Positions 50,303 to 59,915 of a stretch of 64,000 nucleotides of DNA are shown here, one piece after another (position 1 is the first letter of the stretch; every line of letters begins with the position of its first letter). A program made the position numbers and the translations under genes. The notes under the pieces are model-generated. The model searched no databases, was not told where the DNA came from, and saw only the letters and a list, made by a program, of their open reading frames with translations. The DNA is from Chloroflexota bacterium (GTDB lineage: Bacteria > Chloroflexota > Anaerolineae > Aggregatilineales > Phototrophicaceae), in NCBI GenBank assembly GCA_026707745.1, contig JAPOWG010000061.1, positions 1-64,000 on the forward strand, read 5' to 3'.

Positions 50303-51661
50303 TCAGTTCACGAGCCAGAGGTAAGGTGTTTCGACATATTGCTTGACGCGCTGCAGGAAGCGCGCGGCGGGAGCGCCATCAACCAGCCGATGGTCGAAAG
50401 TCAAGCTGAGCGTCATCATGTGCCGGATGGCGGTGCGTTCCGCTTCCACATTGATCACAACTTGCCGCGGTCTTATGCGCCCGATACCCAGAACGGCGGC
50501 TTGCGGCAAGCTGATAACCGGTGTGAAGGCGTCAATATCGTACATGCCCAGGTTGCTTATGGTGAAGGTCGCGTCACCCAGATGTTCCGGCTTGAGCGCG
50601 CCACCCCGCGCGAGATCAACGAGTTCGGCGCTCGCGGTCGCCAATTCCAGGAGAGAGAGCAGGTCGGCATTGCGCAGCACCGGCGCGAGCAGGCCGCGTT
50701 CGGTATCCACCGCCACGGCGATGTTGATTGCGCCGCGCAGGACGATTTCATCATCTGCGATAGATGCGTTGAGCGCGGGGTGCTCGCGCAGAGCTTTTGC
50801 GACCAGCTTCGCCAGCAGATCGGTATACGTAGGCACGATGTCCGCGCCGTCCGCTTTGAGTTTGCGGCGCAACTGCAGTAGTTCAGTCGCGTCGACCTCG
50901 CTGCTGAGCGTGACCGGCGCGGTGGTCCGGGCGCTTTCGACCATGCGGTCGCGCGTCACTCGCCGCACGCTTGTCATCGCCGAGCGCTTGTCCTCCGGGA
51001 CAGCTTGGCGTTCCGCAGCGAGTTTTTCCACGTCCGCGCGGGTTATGCGGGCGCCGGCAAATCGCGTCGCCAGTTCGTCCAGGTCCAGGCCGGCATCAAG
51101 CGCAACGCGGCGCGCGAGGGGCGTAATACGAAGGTCCTTTTCGTCGTCAGCTTGCGCCGTCGCTGCTGCGGCGCGGATATCGCGTTCGACGATGCGTCCA
51201 CCCTTCCCGCTGCCCCTTAATGAGGTCCAGTCGATGTTCAGTTCGGCGGCGACGCGTTTCGCTCGCGGGCTGGCCGCGGGACCGCTGTCGCGCGAAGGTC
51301 GGCGCGCCTGTGTGGGGACAGTTTGACTTTCGGACGCAGGTGTTGCGGGCGGCTCAGCGGGTGTCGCCGTGGCTGGCGCTTCGTCCGCGGTCTGCAGTTC
51401 AAAAGGCGGCGCTTCACCCGGCTGTACGAGATAGGCAAGCAGTTCGCCGATCTTCACCGTCGAGCCAACGGGAGGCGCATCCGGGGGAATACGCAGAATG
51501 CCGCTGTCAAAAGCCTCTATTTCCTGGAGGGCTTTGTCGCTCTCGACGACAAAGATGATGTCGCCCGCCCGCACTTGCTCGCCATCATTTTTGATCCATT
51601 CGTCGAGGACGCCTTCTTCCATGGTCCAACCGAGCTTGGGCATTACGATTTCTATCGCCAT
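50303..51661 (-). CDS. 2-oxoacid dehydrogenase E2 (dihydrolipoamide acyltransferase)
   Basis: Lipoyl domain VESDKALQEIEAF; C-terminal LSLTFDHRLVDGAPAARFL; ATG 51661. Confidence 0.95.
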   Translation of the reverse strand: MAIEIVMPKLGWTMEEGVLDEWIKNDGEQVRAGDIIFVVESDKALQEIEAFDSGILRIPPDAPPVGSTVKIGELLAYLVQPGEAPPFELQTADEAPATATPAEPPATPASESQTVPTQARRPSRDSGPAASPRAKRVAAELNIDWTSLRGSGKGGRIVERDIRAAAATAQADDEKDLRITPLARRVALDAGLDLDELATRFAGARITRADVEKLAAERQAVPEDKRSAMTSVRRVTRDRMVESARTTAPVTLSSEVDATELLQLRRKLKADGADIVPTYTDLLAKLVAKALREHPALNASIADDEIVLRGAINIAVAVDTERGLLAPVLRNADLLSLLELATASAELVDLARGGALKPEHLGDATFTISNLGMYDIDAFTPVISLPQAAVLGIGRIRPRQVVINVEAERTAIRHMMTLSLTFDHRLVDGAPAARFLQRVKQYVETPYLWLVN

Positions 51662-51765
51662 ACGCCAGCCTATCTCATCCCGTAAAACCAATACTTGCGG
51701 TAGCCAAATGTGTTCGATGAACTGCGTTCGCGCGAAAGCCCCCCTCGCCGATTGCGCGCCGAGCG

Positions 51766-52743
51766 CTACTCCGCCAGCAAATCCCGAATCGCCCGAATGA
51801 TCGCGGCCTGATCGGGGGTGACGGCGTTTTCCAATGTCGGGCTGTAGGGGGTTGGTGTATGCAAGCCGTTCAGTCGGGCGATCGGCGCGTCCAAATCGTC
51901 AAATCCGTTTTCCATCACCAGCGCGCTGATTTCGGCGCCGATGCCGCAGGGTCCGAAAGTTTCATCGACGATCAGCAGGCGCCCGGTTTTGTGTACCGAT
52001 TCGAGTATCCTGTCGATGTCGAGGGGCGCGACTGTGCGCGGGTCAATCACCTCGATTTCAATGCCTTCCCGCGCCAAGTCCTCGCAGATGGCGAGCACTT
52101 TTGGCAGCATCACGGTCAAGGCGACTACGGTGGCGTCGCTGCCGGAACGGACGACAGCCGCTTGCCCGAATGGAATGCTGTATGCTTCCTCCGGAACGCG
52201 ACCGCGTCTGTTGAGCAGCAATTTGTGCTCCAGAAACAAAACGGGATCGTCGCCGGTGAGGGCGGTTTTCATCAAGCCTTTGGCGTCATAGGGGGTGGAT
52301 GGCAAGGCCACGCGCAAGCCCGGGATGTGTACGAAAATCGGGTAGTAGCTGCCGGAATGATGCGTCGCGGCCGCGCCGCCAATGCCGATGCAACCGCGCA
52401 GCACAATCGGCATTTTGATGCGTCCGCTGCTCATATATTGGACTTTGGAGATCTGGTTGAGCAGTTCGCCCATCGAATCCAGGATGAAGTCGATAAACAT
52501 GAAGTCGACAACCGGGCGCGCCCCGGTCATGGCGGCGCCGGCGCACATGCCGACGAATCCCCGCTCGACAATCGGTGTATCGCGCAGGCGCATGGGTCCA
52601 TATTGCTCGTATAGCCCCAGGGTGGTATTGAAGTTGCCGCCGCGCTCGCCGATGCCTTCGCCAACGACGAAGATGCTGGGGTCTATGGCCATCTGTTCCG
52701 CCAGCGCCTCGCGTGCCGCTTCGGTGTAAGTGATCTCTCGCAT
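51766..52743 (-). CDS. 2-oxoacid dehydrogenase E1 beta subunit
   Basis: EALAEQMAIDPSIFVVGEGIGERGG...; IDPRTVAPLD. Confidence 0.95.
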   Translation of the reverse strand: MREITYTEAAREALAEQMAIDPSIFVVGEGIGERGGNFNTTLGLYEQYGPMRLRDTPIVERGFVGMCAGAAMTGARPVVDFMFIDFILDSMGELLNQISKVQYMSSGRIKMPIVLRGCIGIGGAAATHHSGSYYPIFVHIPGLRVALPSTPYDAKGLMKTALTGDDPVLFLEHKLLLNRRGRVPEEAYSIPFGQAAVVRSGSDATVVALTVMLPKVLAICEDLAREGIEIEVIDPRTVAPLDIDRILESVHKTGRLLIVDETFGPCGIGAEISALVMENGFDDLDAPIARLNGLHTPTPYSPTLENAVTPDQAAIIRAIRDLLAE

Positions 52744-52746
52744 AGC

Positions 52747-53742
52747 TTATTCCTGAGCGCTGAAAATGAAATCCGCGGCGGTGGCTGGATCCGGGAAAGG
52801 GCTGGAGCGGGCGAATTCAATCGCGTCTTCGACGATACCCTTAACCTCGTCGTCAATGGCGGCGATTGCATCGCTGTCAGCTTGCCCCTCGGCAACGAGC
52901 CAAGATTTGAACACGGAGATGGGATCGCGCTTTTTCCAGAGGTCGATTTCCTCAGCCGTGCGATAGCCGCCATCGCGCATACCTTCGGCATGGGGCCTTG
53001 TGCGATAAGTTTTGAACTCGATCAGCGAGGGACCTTTGCCCGCTCGCGCATGCGCCACCGCCCTTTCGGCTGCCTGATAGACAGCGAGCACATCATTTCC
53101 GTCCACGGTAAGGGCGTTCATGCCGTAGGACACAGACGCGCGCTCCGCTACATTTTGGTTAGGCGTCGCCTCGCGGAACGGCACCTCGGTGGCGTACATA
53201 TTGTCCTCGCAGACGAAGATCACGGGCAGGTCCCAGATCGCAGCGAGGTTCAGCCCCTCGTGAAAAGCGCCGTTGCTGACGGCGCCGTCGCCAAAGAAGG
53301 CGACGCTTACGCGGTCGGATGCAAGCAGCTTGAAGCTGTAGCCGGCACCGGCGCCTTGCAGAATGCTGGGACCGACAATGCCGCTCGTGCCCATTAAGCC
53401 GGTCTCGGGGGCGAAGAGGTGCATGCTGCCGCCGCGCCCCTGGGAGCAGCCGGTCGCTTTACCGAAAAGCTCGGCCGCCACCTCGCGCGCGCTGACGCCT
53501 TTCGCCAGCGCATGCCCATGCCCGCGATGCGTACTGAAAACGACATCGTCGCGGCGTAAATTGGCGCAGACCCCGGTCGCGATCGCCTCTTCCCCGACAT
53601 AGGTGTGACAGGGACCGGGCACCAGACCCATTTGGTGGGCGCGCGCGAGCTGCTCTTCTGTCCGCCGGATGAGCGTCATCGTTCTGTAAAGCGCTAGCAA
53701 CTGCTCGCTGCTCGGCGCCATTTCGTGACTGTCCAATGCCAA
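52747..53742 (-). CDS. 2-oxoacid dehydrogenase E1 alpha subunit
   Basis: RRTEEQLARAH, STHRGHGHALAKG, FFGDGAVSNGAFHEGLNLAA (TPP motif). Confidence 0.95.
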   Translation of the reverse strand: MALDSHEMAPSSEQLLALYRTMTLIRRTEEQLARAHQMGLVPGPCHTYVGEEAIATGVCANLRRDDVVFSTHRGHGHALAKGVSAREVAAELFGKATGCSQGRGGSMHLFAPETGLMGTSGIVGPSILQGAGAGYSFKLLASDRVSVAFFGDGAVSNGAFHEGLNLAAIWDLPVIFVCEDNMYATEVPFREATPNQNVAERASVSYGMNALTVDGNDVLAVYQAAERAVAHARAGKGPSLIEFKTYRTRPHAEGMRDGGYRTAEEIDLWKKRDPISVFKSWLVAEGQADSDAIAAIDDEVKGIVEDAIEFARSSPFPDPATAADFIFSAQE

Positions 53743-53761
53743 GTCTCCTCGTATAGGCCGA

Positions 53762-54721
53762 CTAGGGTTGATTGACCGGCGACAGCGGCTTCCGACCCGT
53801 CAATACGCGCAGGACATCTTCGGTCGCTTTGCGCCGTACATCAAGCTTTGACGCTTCGGAATACCAAGCGCCGTGCGGCGTGATAAGAATACGCTCATCT
53901 TGAAGCAAAGGAAAGTCCGGCGGCGGCGGTTCTACCGTGAGCACGTCGAGAGCAGCGCCAGCAATGAGGCCCTCGCGGACAGCGGTCAGCAATGCCGCTT
54001 CGTCGATCAGCTCGCCGCGAGCGGTGTTGATCAGATAGGCGGTCCTTTTCATTTTCTTCAAGGTATCGGCGTTGATGATCTGTCGTGAGGATGCCGTCAG
54101 GGGTGTATGCAGCGAGATGTAATCGGACTTGCTGAATAAGGTATCAAGGTCGACAAGGTCGACATCGCTTTTGATGTCTTGGTCCAGCCTGACAAAGGGA
54201 TCGTAGGCGATGATATTGAGTCCGAGCCCGCGCGCTTTTGCCGCGGTTGCCCGCCCAATGCGTCCCAAGCCGATGATGCCCATAACCTGCCCTTGCAAGC
54301 GCGGCGCCGGCTCTATTCGCGCGGCATCGTACCAGGCGCCGGCTTTCACCGAGGCGACCATCCCTCGCAGACGCCGCGCGTGATTAAGCAGCAGCGCGAT
54401 GGCATGGGTAGACACTTCGTCGATGGCGTAGTCGGCGACGTATGTCACCCAAATGCCGCGCTCAGTGGCGGCCGGGATATCGATTGCGTCGAGGCCGGTG
54501 CCGACGCGGGCGATCACTTTGCAGTTTTCCAGCGATCGAATCAGGTCAGCGTCGACTTCCTGAATGGTCACCATCAGCGCATCCGCGCTCTTGGCGGCCT
54601 CGCGCGCTTCGCCGGCGCGCAGGTTTCCCGTATATACAATCGTCGCGTCAATCGCCGCCAGCGCTTCTGTTTCGAGGCGGGTATCGGGAAAGGACGCGTG
54701 CGCAATGACTACTGTGGTCAT
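53762..54721 (-). CDS. D-isomer-specific 2-hydroxyacid dehydrogenase
   Basis: QVMGIIGLGRIGRATAAKARGLG; LINTARGELIDEAAL. Confidence 0.95.
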   Translation of the reverse strand: MTTVVIAHASFPDTRLETEALAAIDATIVYTGNLRAGEAREAAKSADALMVTIQEVDADLIRSLENCKVIARVGTGLDAIDIPAATERGIWVTYVADYAIDEVSTHAIALLLNHARRLRGMVASVKAGAWYDAARIEPAPRLQGQVMGIIGLGRIGRATAAKARGLGLNIIAYDPFVRLDQDIKSDVDLVDLDTLFSKSDYISLHTPLTASSRQIINADTLKKMKRTAYLINTARGELIDEAALLTAVREGLIAGAALDVLTVEPPPPDFPLLQDERILITPHGAWYSEASKLDVRRKATEDVLRVLTGRKPLSPVNQP

Positions 54722-54772
54722 ATTGTTATCAACCTAGGATACGGTTATCGTCAATTTTCAATGCCAGCAAGG

Positions 54773-55576
54773 CTACCATGTGTGGCTCCCGCCGGCGTTG
54801 AGCGCCAGATTGCCGCCGTCGACCGGCAGCAGCGTACCGGTGACAAACGCGGCCGCATCGGATGCCAGGAATATCGCGGGGCCAACGATGTCTTCCGGTT
54901 CGCCGATTCGATTCATGGGAATGCCTTTCAAAAGATGCGTCACCAGTCCCGGATCTGTGGCCGGGTCTTCCAGCCAGCGCTTGACGGACGGCGTTTGCAT
55001 CTGCGCCGGCATCAGAGCGTTGATGCGGATGCCGTGCTGTGCCCATTCTACCGCAAGTTCCCGCGTCATCTGATGTACGCCGGCCTTCGCCACACTATAC
55101 ACAAAATTGCCGCGTCCCAAAGCCAGCGCGCCAGCGATCGACCCGATGTTGATGATGCTGCCGCCAGCGCCTGCCGCGATCATTCGCAGCCCAGCTTGCT
55201 GCGCGCACAAGAAGAATCCGGTCAGGCAGACCGCGATCGCCTTGTTCCAGTCTTCGAGGCTCATATCTTCGGGGCGGGACCGATTGAAGGCGAAGGGTCC
55301 GTTGACCAGGATATCAATGCGGCCGAAGGATGAATCAAGCAGATCGAAAAGCCGGTCAACCTCGGTCTGGTTCGCGATGTCGCATTGGCAGACGACGACT
55401 TTTCGCCCGATGATCTCAATCCGGCTGGCAGTTTCCTTTAGACCGGGCAGATTGATATCGGCGATAATCAGATCGGCGCCGCAGCGAGCGAAGCCAAGGG
55501 CAATAGCCTGTGACAAGCCGGAGGCCGCGCCCGTCACCAGCGCTATCTTTTCACGCAGGCTGAATATTTCCAGCAA
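54773..55576 (-). CDS. SDR family oxidoreductase
   Basis: KIALVTGAASGLSQAIALGFA; FVYSVAKAGVHQM. Confidence 0.92.
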   Translation of the reverse strand: MLEIFSLREKIALVTGAASGLSQAIALGFARCGADLIIADINLPGLKETASRIEIIGRKVVVCQCDIANQTEVDRLFDLLDSSFGRIDILVNGPFAFNRSRPEDMSLEDWNKAIAVCLTGFFLCAQQAGLRMIAAGAGGSIINIGSIAGALALGRGNFVYSVAKAGVHQMTRELAVEWAQHGIRINALMPAQMQTPSVKRWLEDPATDPGLVTHLLKGIPMNRIGEPEDIVGPAIFLASDAAAFVTGTLLPVDGGNLALNAGGSHTW

Positions 55577-55614
55577 GGATTTTACCTCACTAATGCCGCT
55601 ATCTCGCGCTCTGT

Positions 55615-56313
55615 CTATTCCGTTTCCAGGAATTCCCGATAACTGGCGAAAACGCGCGAATACGTGACTTCAAGATGAGATTCGATGAGCTGCAAGGCTC
55701 GCTCTTCGTCACGTTCTGTGATGGCATCCACAATGTCGTGATGCCCGGGCAGCATATGCTCGCGGAAGTCCGCGTTGGCGACATTGCGGGAGAGCAGGAA
55801 GACATAAATTTGCGGGCGCAGGATAGACCAAAAGAGATTAAGTCGTTTGTGCCCGGTGGCCTTGATGATGATTTCGTGAAACTTGATATCAAGGTCGGCT
55901 GCCCGTTTCTCGGTCACGTTCATTTCAAGCTCAGCGCTCATATCGCCAAGCACTTCTTGCAATTGGGCAATGTGTTCGGCGGAGCGGTTCCGCACTGCCA
56001 ATTGCACCGCCAGTTTCTCGAGCGCCATCCTCAAGGAATAGACTTCCTCGAGGTCTGCTGGAGCCAGGCGAGCGACCGAGGCGCCGCGGTTGGGCTCGCG
56101 AATGACTAGGCCCTCGAGTTCCAATTGGATGAGCGCTTCCCGAACCGGGCCACGGCTCACATTGAGCGCCTCGGCCAATTCTTCTTCTCTCAGGCGGATG
56201 CCTGGTTGCAGTTGTCTTTCCCAAATTGCTTGCCGCAAGGCTTCGAGAACATCATGGACTAATGTTCTGCGTTCTTGGATGCCCCTCAGACTGGACAGGG
56301 TGTCTCTTGCCAT
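55615..56313 (-). CDS. GntR/FCD-family transcriptional regulator
   Basis: LRQAIWERQLQPGIRLREEELAEALNVSRGPVREALIQLELEGLV; FCD-like C-terminus. Confidence 0.93.
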   Translation of the reverse strand: MARDTLSSLRGIQERRTLVHDVLEALRQAIWERQLQPGIRLREEELAEALNVSRGPVREALIQLELEGLVIREPNRGASVARLAPADLEEVYSLRMALEKLAVQLAVRNRSAEHIAQLQEVLGDMSAELEMNVTEKRAADLDIKFHEIIIKATGHKRLNLFWSILRPQIYVFLLSRNVANADFREHMLPGHHDIVDAITERDEERALQLIESHLEVTYSRVFASYREFLETE

Positions 56314-56335
56314 CGTAGCTTGTAGGAAGTTTCTG

Positions 56336-56465
56336 TTTACTGTATACAATATTGAAGGGTACTTGGGATGGTCTTGAAAGTCAACCGACAGGCGCCATAT
56401 TGTTCAATTTGTTGACAGACAGCGACATCTGATTAAAATCGTGATGTATACAATTTACAGTATAC
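56336..56465. promoter_or_regulatory. Putative GntR operator sites (TGTATACAAT at 56341 and 56445; GTATAC at 56460)
   Basis: Repeated GTATAC-core motifs in the divergent region between the GntR gene and the SDR/ABC operon. Confidence 0.5.
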
Positions 56466-56535
56466 GGCGGGATATCAGGTTCCCGCACCTGGTTTTGGAG
56501 ATTTCGGCGCCTTGGACGCAGCAGGCTGGTGAGTT

Positions 56536-57336
56536 TTGATGAACAAGACTGATTTGTCGCCGATAGATTTTGGACAGCTTGTGGAGAAGCGAGTGGCCGT
56601 TGTCACCGGCGCAGCCAAGGGCATTGGCCGAGCCTGCGCGCGCGTTTTTGGGGAAGCAGGCGCAAGTATCGCTCTGATTGATATTGACGAGGATGCCGCT
56701 AGGGCGACGCTGACGGAATTGCGGGAGCGCGGTTTGCAAGCCGCGTTTTTCAGCGCTGATGTCAGTTGTGCCGCCGACGTCTCGGCAGCCGTTCAAGGCA
56801 TCCTGGAAAGGTACGGTAAAATTGACATTCTCGTCAACAATGCCGGCACTCACGATGGCAAAGGCATTCAAGAGGCGGGGGAAGACGATTGGGATCGGAT
56901 CGTTAGCACGAACTTGAAGAGCGTATTTCTCGTGTCCAAGGCTGCCTTGCCGTCGCTCAAAGAAACCGGCGGGGCTATTATCAATATGGGATCGATGGTC
57001 GGTTTGGTTGGACAGGGTAATTCGGGGGCGTACTCGGCGTCGAAAGGCGGCATCGTCGCCTTGACAAAGAATATGGCGCTCGATCTGGCGCCTCATCGCA
57101 TACGCGTGAACTGCATCTGTCCTGGTTGGGTCGAGACACCGCTGGTGAATGAATGGTTTGCCCTGCAGCCGGATGAAGCGGGGGCGCGTGATTATGTGAA
57201 TTCGATACATCCGCTGGGTCGTATCGCCGCCGCCGACGAGATTGGCAAAGTGGCGCTGTTCCTGGCCTCCGACTTGGCGTCATTTGTCACAGGAGTCGCC
57301 ATTGCGGTCGATGGCGGGGTAAGTTTGGGGTATTAA
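56536..57336 (+). CDS. SDR family oxidoreductase
   Basis: RVAVVTGAAKGIGRACARVF; NNAGTHDG; YSASKGG. Confidence 0.92.
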   Translation: MMNKTDLSPIDFGQLVEKRVAVVTGAAKGIGRACARVFGEAGASIALIDIDEDAARATLTELRERGLQAAFFSADVSCAADVSAAVQGILERYGKIDILVNNAGTHDGKGIQEAGEDDWDRIVSTNLKSVFLVSKAALPSLKETGGAIINMGSMVGLVGQGNSGAYSASKGGIVALTKNMALDLAPHRIRVNCICPGWVETPLVNEWFALQPDEAGARDYVNSIHPLGRIAAADEIGKVALFLASDLASFVTGVAIAVDGGVSLGY

Positions 57337-57456
57337 GTTTGCGTAAACGGGCGGGGAATCAAAGGAGGTTGAAACGGAGACAGGCTGTAAAACCGAGCCA
57401 AGCGGCTCAAGAGAATATCCGAATAGTCCAAGAGTTTTGTTCAAAGGAGTGAAGAA

Positions 57457-58779
57457 ATGAAATCGCACAGTTCAAAGGTCGCCTTCCTGCTTCTCGTCAC
57501 ACTCATGCTGGCCATGGTTGGCAGCGCGGGCGTCTATGCCCAGGACGCGATGACCTTGCGCATGACGGGCCTCGCCGGTCCGGTCGCCGAAGGTCTGCAA
57601 GCGGCCATCTCGGTCTGGAATGAGCGCAACCCGGACATCCAGGTCGAGCTGGAAATCCAGGCGGACGAGGTCAACTGGCAGGCAACTGCGCCGACAACCA
57701 TGTTCGCCGACGCTGATGGTCCCGATCTTACCTGGTGGTGGTGCTCGCGTTCCTTCCAGTACAAGGACATGATCGAGGCGGACTTGCTAGTGGCGCTCGA
57801 TGATCTTTACGAGGCCGAAGGCTGGTACGACGCCTTCACGCAGGGCACGCTCGACTTTTACACCGAGCCGGACGGCAGCATTTACGGCGTCAATATCGAT
57901 GTCGTCTGGACGCCCTACATCTACTACAACAAGGATATCTTCGCCGAAGTCGGCGCCGAAGTGCCGACGACCTGGGAAGAACTCTACGAGGTCGCCGACA
58001 AGGTTCGCGCCGGCGGCTACCAGCCTATGGTCAACCTCTACGACTGGGGCTTGGTCAACCATTTGCCGGATGCGCTGATGATGCGCTCCTGGACCGAAGA
58101 CGAGTACCGCGCCTTCATGCTCAACGCCAATCCCGGCTCACCGGACTGGGCGAACGAATACAAGTGGACAGATCCGCACGGCGTCCGCATCTTCCAGACC
58201 ATGAAGGAAATGGTCGACCGCGGATTGCTGGCTGACGGCTTCGCCGGGCACACGGAATACGGCCAGGGTCAGGGCCTCTTCACGGGTGGCAGCGCCGCCA
58301 TGTGGCAGATGGGCTCCTGGGCTTCCGGCAGCCTGGGCAACGAGGTCGATTTCGACTGGGGTTATTTCTACTACCCGCATTACGATGACGACATGATCGA
58401 ACCCTACGGACCAGTTGGAAGCTGGATCCCCAATTGCTTCATCGTCTTCAACCGCGACAATCAGGAAGCGGCGCTCGAGGTGGTAAGTTTCCTGGGTTCG
58501 GCGGAAGGCGTCGAGACCTACGCGCGGGCATCGCGCATTACCCCCGGTCGCACAGATATTCCCCAGGAAGCGGTCGCCGAGATACTCACGCCGGAATCGG
58601 CGCAACAGGTTGCTGATGTCGCCGCCATGGGCGCGCCCTCGCTCTATGAGGCGAATGTGCCGCCTGATGTGCTCTCCGCGCTGAAGCAGGCGTCGGATCT
58701 GGTGTTAAACGACGTCATCACACCGGAAGAAGCGGCTGAAATGGTACAGGAAGCGACGGAAGAGGCGCGCGAGGGCTAG
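57457..58779 (+). CDS. Sugar ABC transporter substrate-binding protein (family 1)
   Basis: Signal peptide; GVNIDVVWTPYIYYNKDIFAEVGAEVPTTWEEL. Confidence 0.93.
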   Translation: MKSHSSKVAFLLLVTLMLAMVGSAGVYAQDAMTLRMTGLAGPVAEGLQAAISVWNERNPDIQVELEIQADEVNWQATAPTTMFADADGPDLTWWWCSRSFQYKDMIEADLLVALDDLYEAEGWYDAFTQGTLDFYTEPDGSIYGVNIDVVWTPYIYYNKDIFAEVGAEVPTTWEELYEVADKVRAGGYQPMVNLYDWGLVNHLPDALMMRSWTEDEYRAFMLNANPGSPDWANEYKWTDPHGVRIFQTMKEMVDRGLLADGFAGHTEYGQGQGLFTGGSAAMWQMGSWASGSLGNEVDFDWGYFYYPHYDDDMIEPYGPVGSWIPNCFIVFNRDNQEAALEVVSFLGSAEGVETYARASRITPGRTDIPQEAVAEILTPESAQQVADVAAMGAPSLYEANVPPDVLSALKQASDLVLNDVITPEEAAEMVQEATEEAREG

Positions 58780-58803
58780 CCATTCGTCACTTTGAATGTA
58801 GCG

Positions 58804-58830
58804 GTGGAGCAGCCGATACGGCTGCTCCAC
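58804..58830 (+). repeat. Intercistronic hairpin after SBP gene
   Basis: GTGGAGCAGCCG-ATA-CGGCTGCTCCAC, perfect 12-bp arms. Confidence 0.7.
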
Positions 58831-58955
58831 GCGTTTCATCCGCTTCACCTCCAGCCGCTCGGCGCGTAACCGGCGAAAAGGTCTTCCGCGCTCACGCAAA
58901 ATCGTAAGCCTTATCGTCGCATGAGCAACGCGGTTTTACGTAAACAGGAGCAATC

Positions 58956-59915
58956 GTGGAAGTCGACAAGGCTGATTCCACCCTCAAGCGAAGGACAGCC
59001 GTTGCCAGCGCAGGTCAAAGCAAGGGACAGCGCGTCGGCTTCTGGCTGAGACGTAATCTGATTTGGTACGCCTTCATTGCGCCGGCCGTGATCATGCTTG
59101 TGATGTTCATGGCTTTGCCGCTCATCCAGTCCCTGGAGTTGGCGTTCTACGAATGGAATGGTTTGCGACCGCGTGAATATATCGCGCTGGAGAATTTCAA
59201 AGATTTATTCGATGACCGCTTTTTTTGGGGCGCTCTGTCGCACACGCTGACATTCGCGGTCTATTCGATGGTCGGCACGGTCGGCATCGGACTTCTGCTG
59301 GCGATGGCGATCGCGCGCCGCGTTCGGGGGGCCTCCATCTATCGCTTTATCTTTTATCTGCCCGTGATGCTGCCGATGGCGGTGACGGCCGCCCTTTGGG
59401 TGCGGATGTACGAGCAGAACTTCGGCATGTTAAATGTCATGCTGCGGAGCGTTGGTTTGGCGCATCTGGAGGGTACTTGGATCGCCAGCCGCGAAACTGC
59501 GCTGGGCTCGGTTATTGCCGTCGCCGTCTGGCAGTTCTCCGGCTTCCCGATGATCATTTTGCTGGCCGCCATCGAGAACATTCCCGAGGATCTGCACGAA
59601 GCGGCGTCGCTGGATGGCATCAGCGAATCCCAGCGCATCTGGCATCTCACGTTACCGCTCATTCGACCGGTGCTCATCTCGATCAGCGTTCTGCAATTCA
59701 TCTTCTCGCTGAAAGTTTTCGACCTGGTCTGGGTGATGACGCTGGGCGGACCGGCGGAGAGCACATCGGTGTTGGGCACCTTCCTTTACAAAGAAGCCTT
59801 CCGCAAGCAGGAATACGGCTATGCGTCGGCGGTAGCGGTGGTGATGTTCGTCGTTATTTTCACCGTGACCTATGTTTATCAACGCTTGATGCGCGTTGAA
59901 GCGGTTGAGTTTTAA
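58956..59915 (+). CDS. Sugar ABC transporter permease (MalF-type)
   Basis: EAASLDGISESQRIWHLTLPLIRPVL EAA loop. Confidence 0.93.
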   Translation: MEVDKADSTLKRRTAVASAGQSKGQRVGFWLRRNLIWYAFIAPAVIMLVMFMALPLIQSLELAFYEWNGLRPREYIALENFKDLFDDRFFWGALSHTLTFAVYSMVGTVGIGLLLAMAIARRVRGASIYRFIFYLPVMLPMAVTAALWVRMYEQNFGMLNVMLRSVGLAHLEGTWIASRETALGSVIAVAVWQFSGFPMIILLAAIENIPEDLHEAASLDGISESQRIWHLTLPLIRPVLISISVLQFIFSLKVFDLVWVMTLGGPAESTSVLGTFLYKEAFRKQEYGYASAVAVVMFVVIFTVTYVYQRLMRVEAVEF

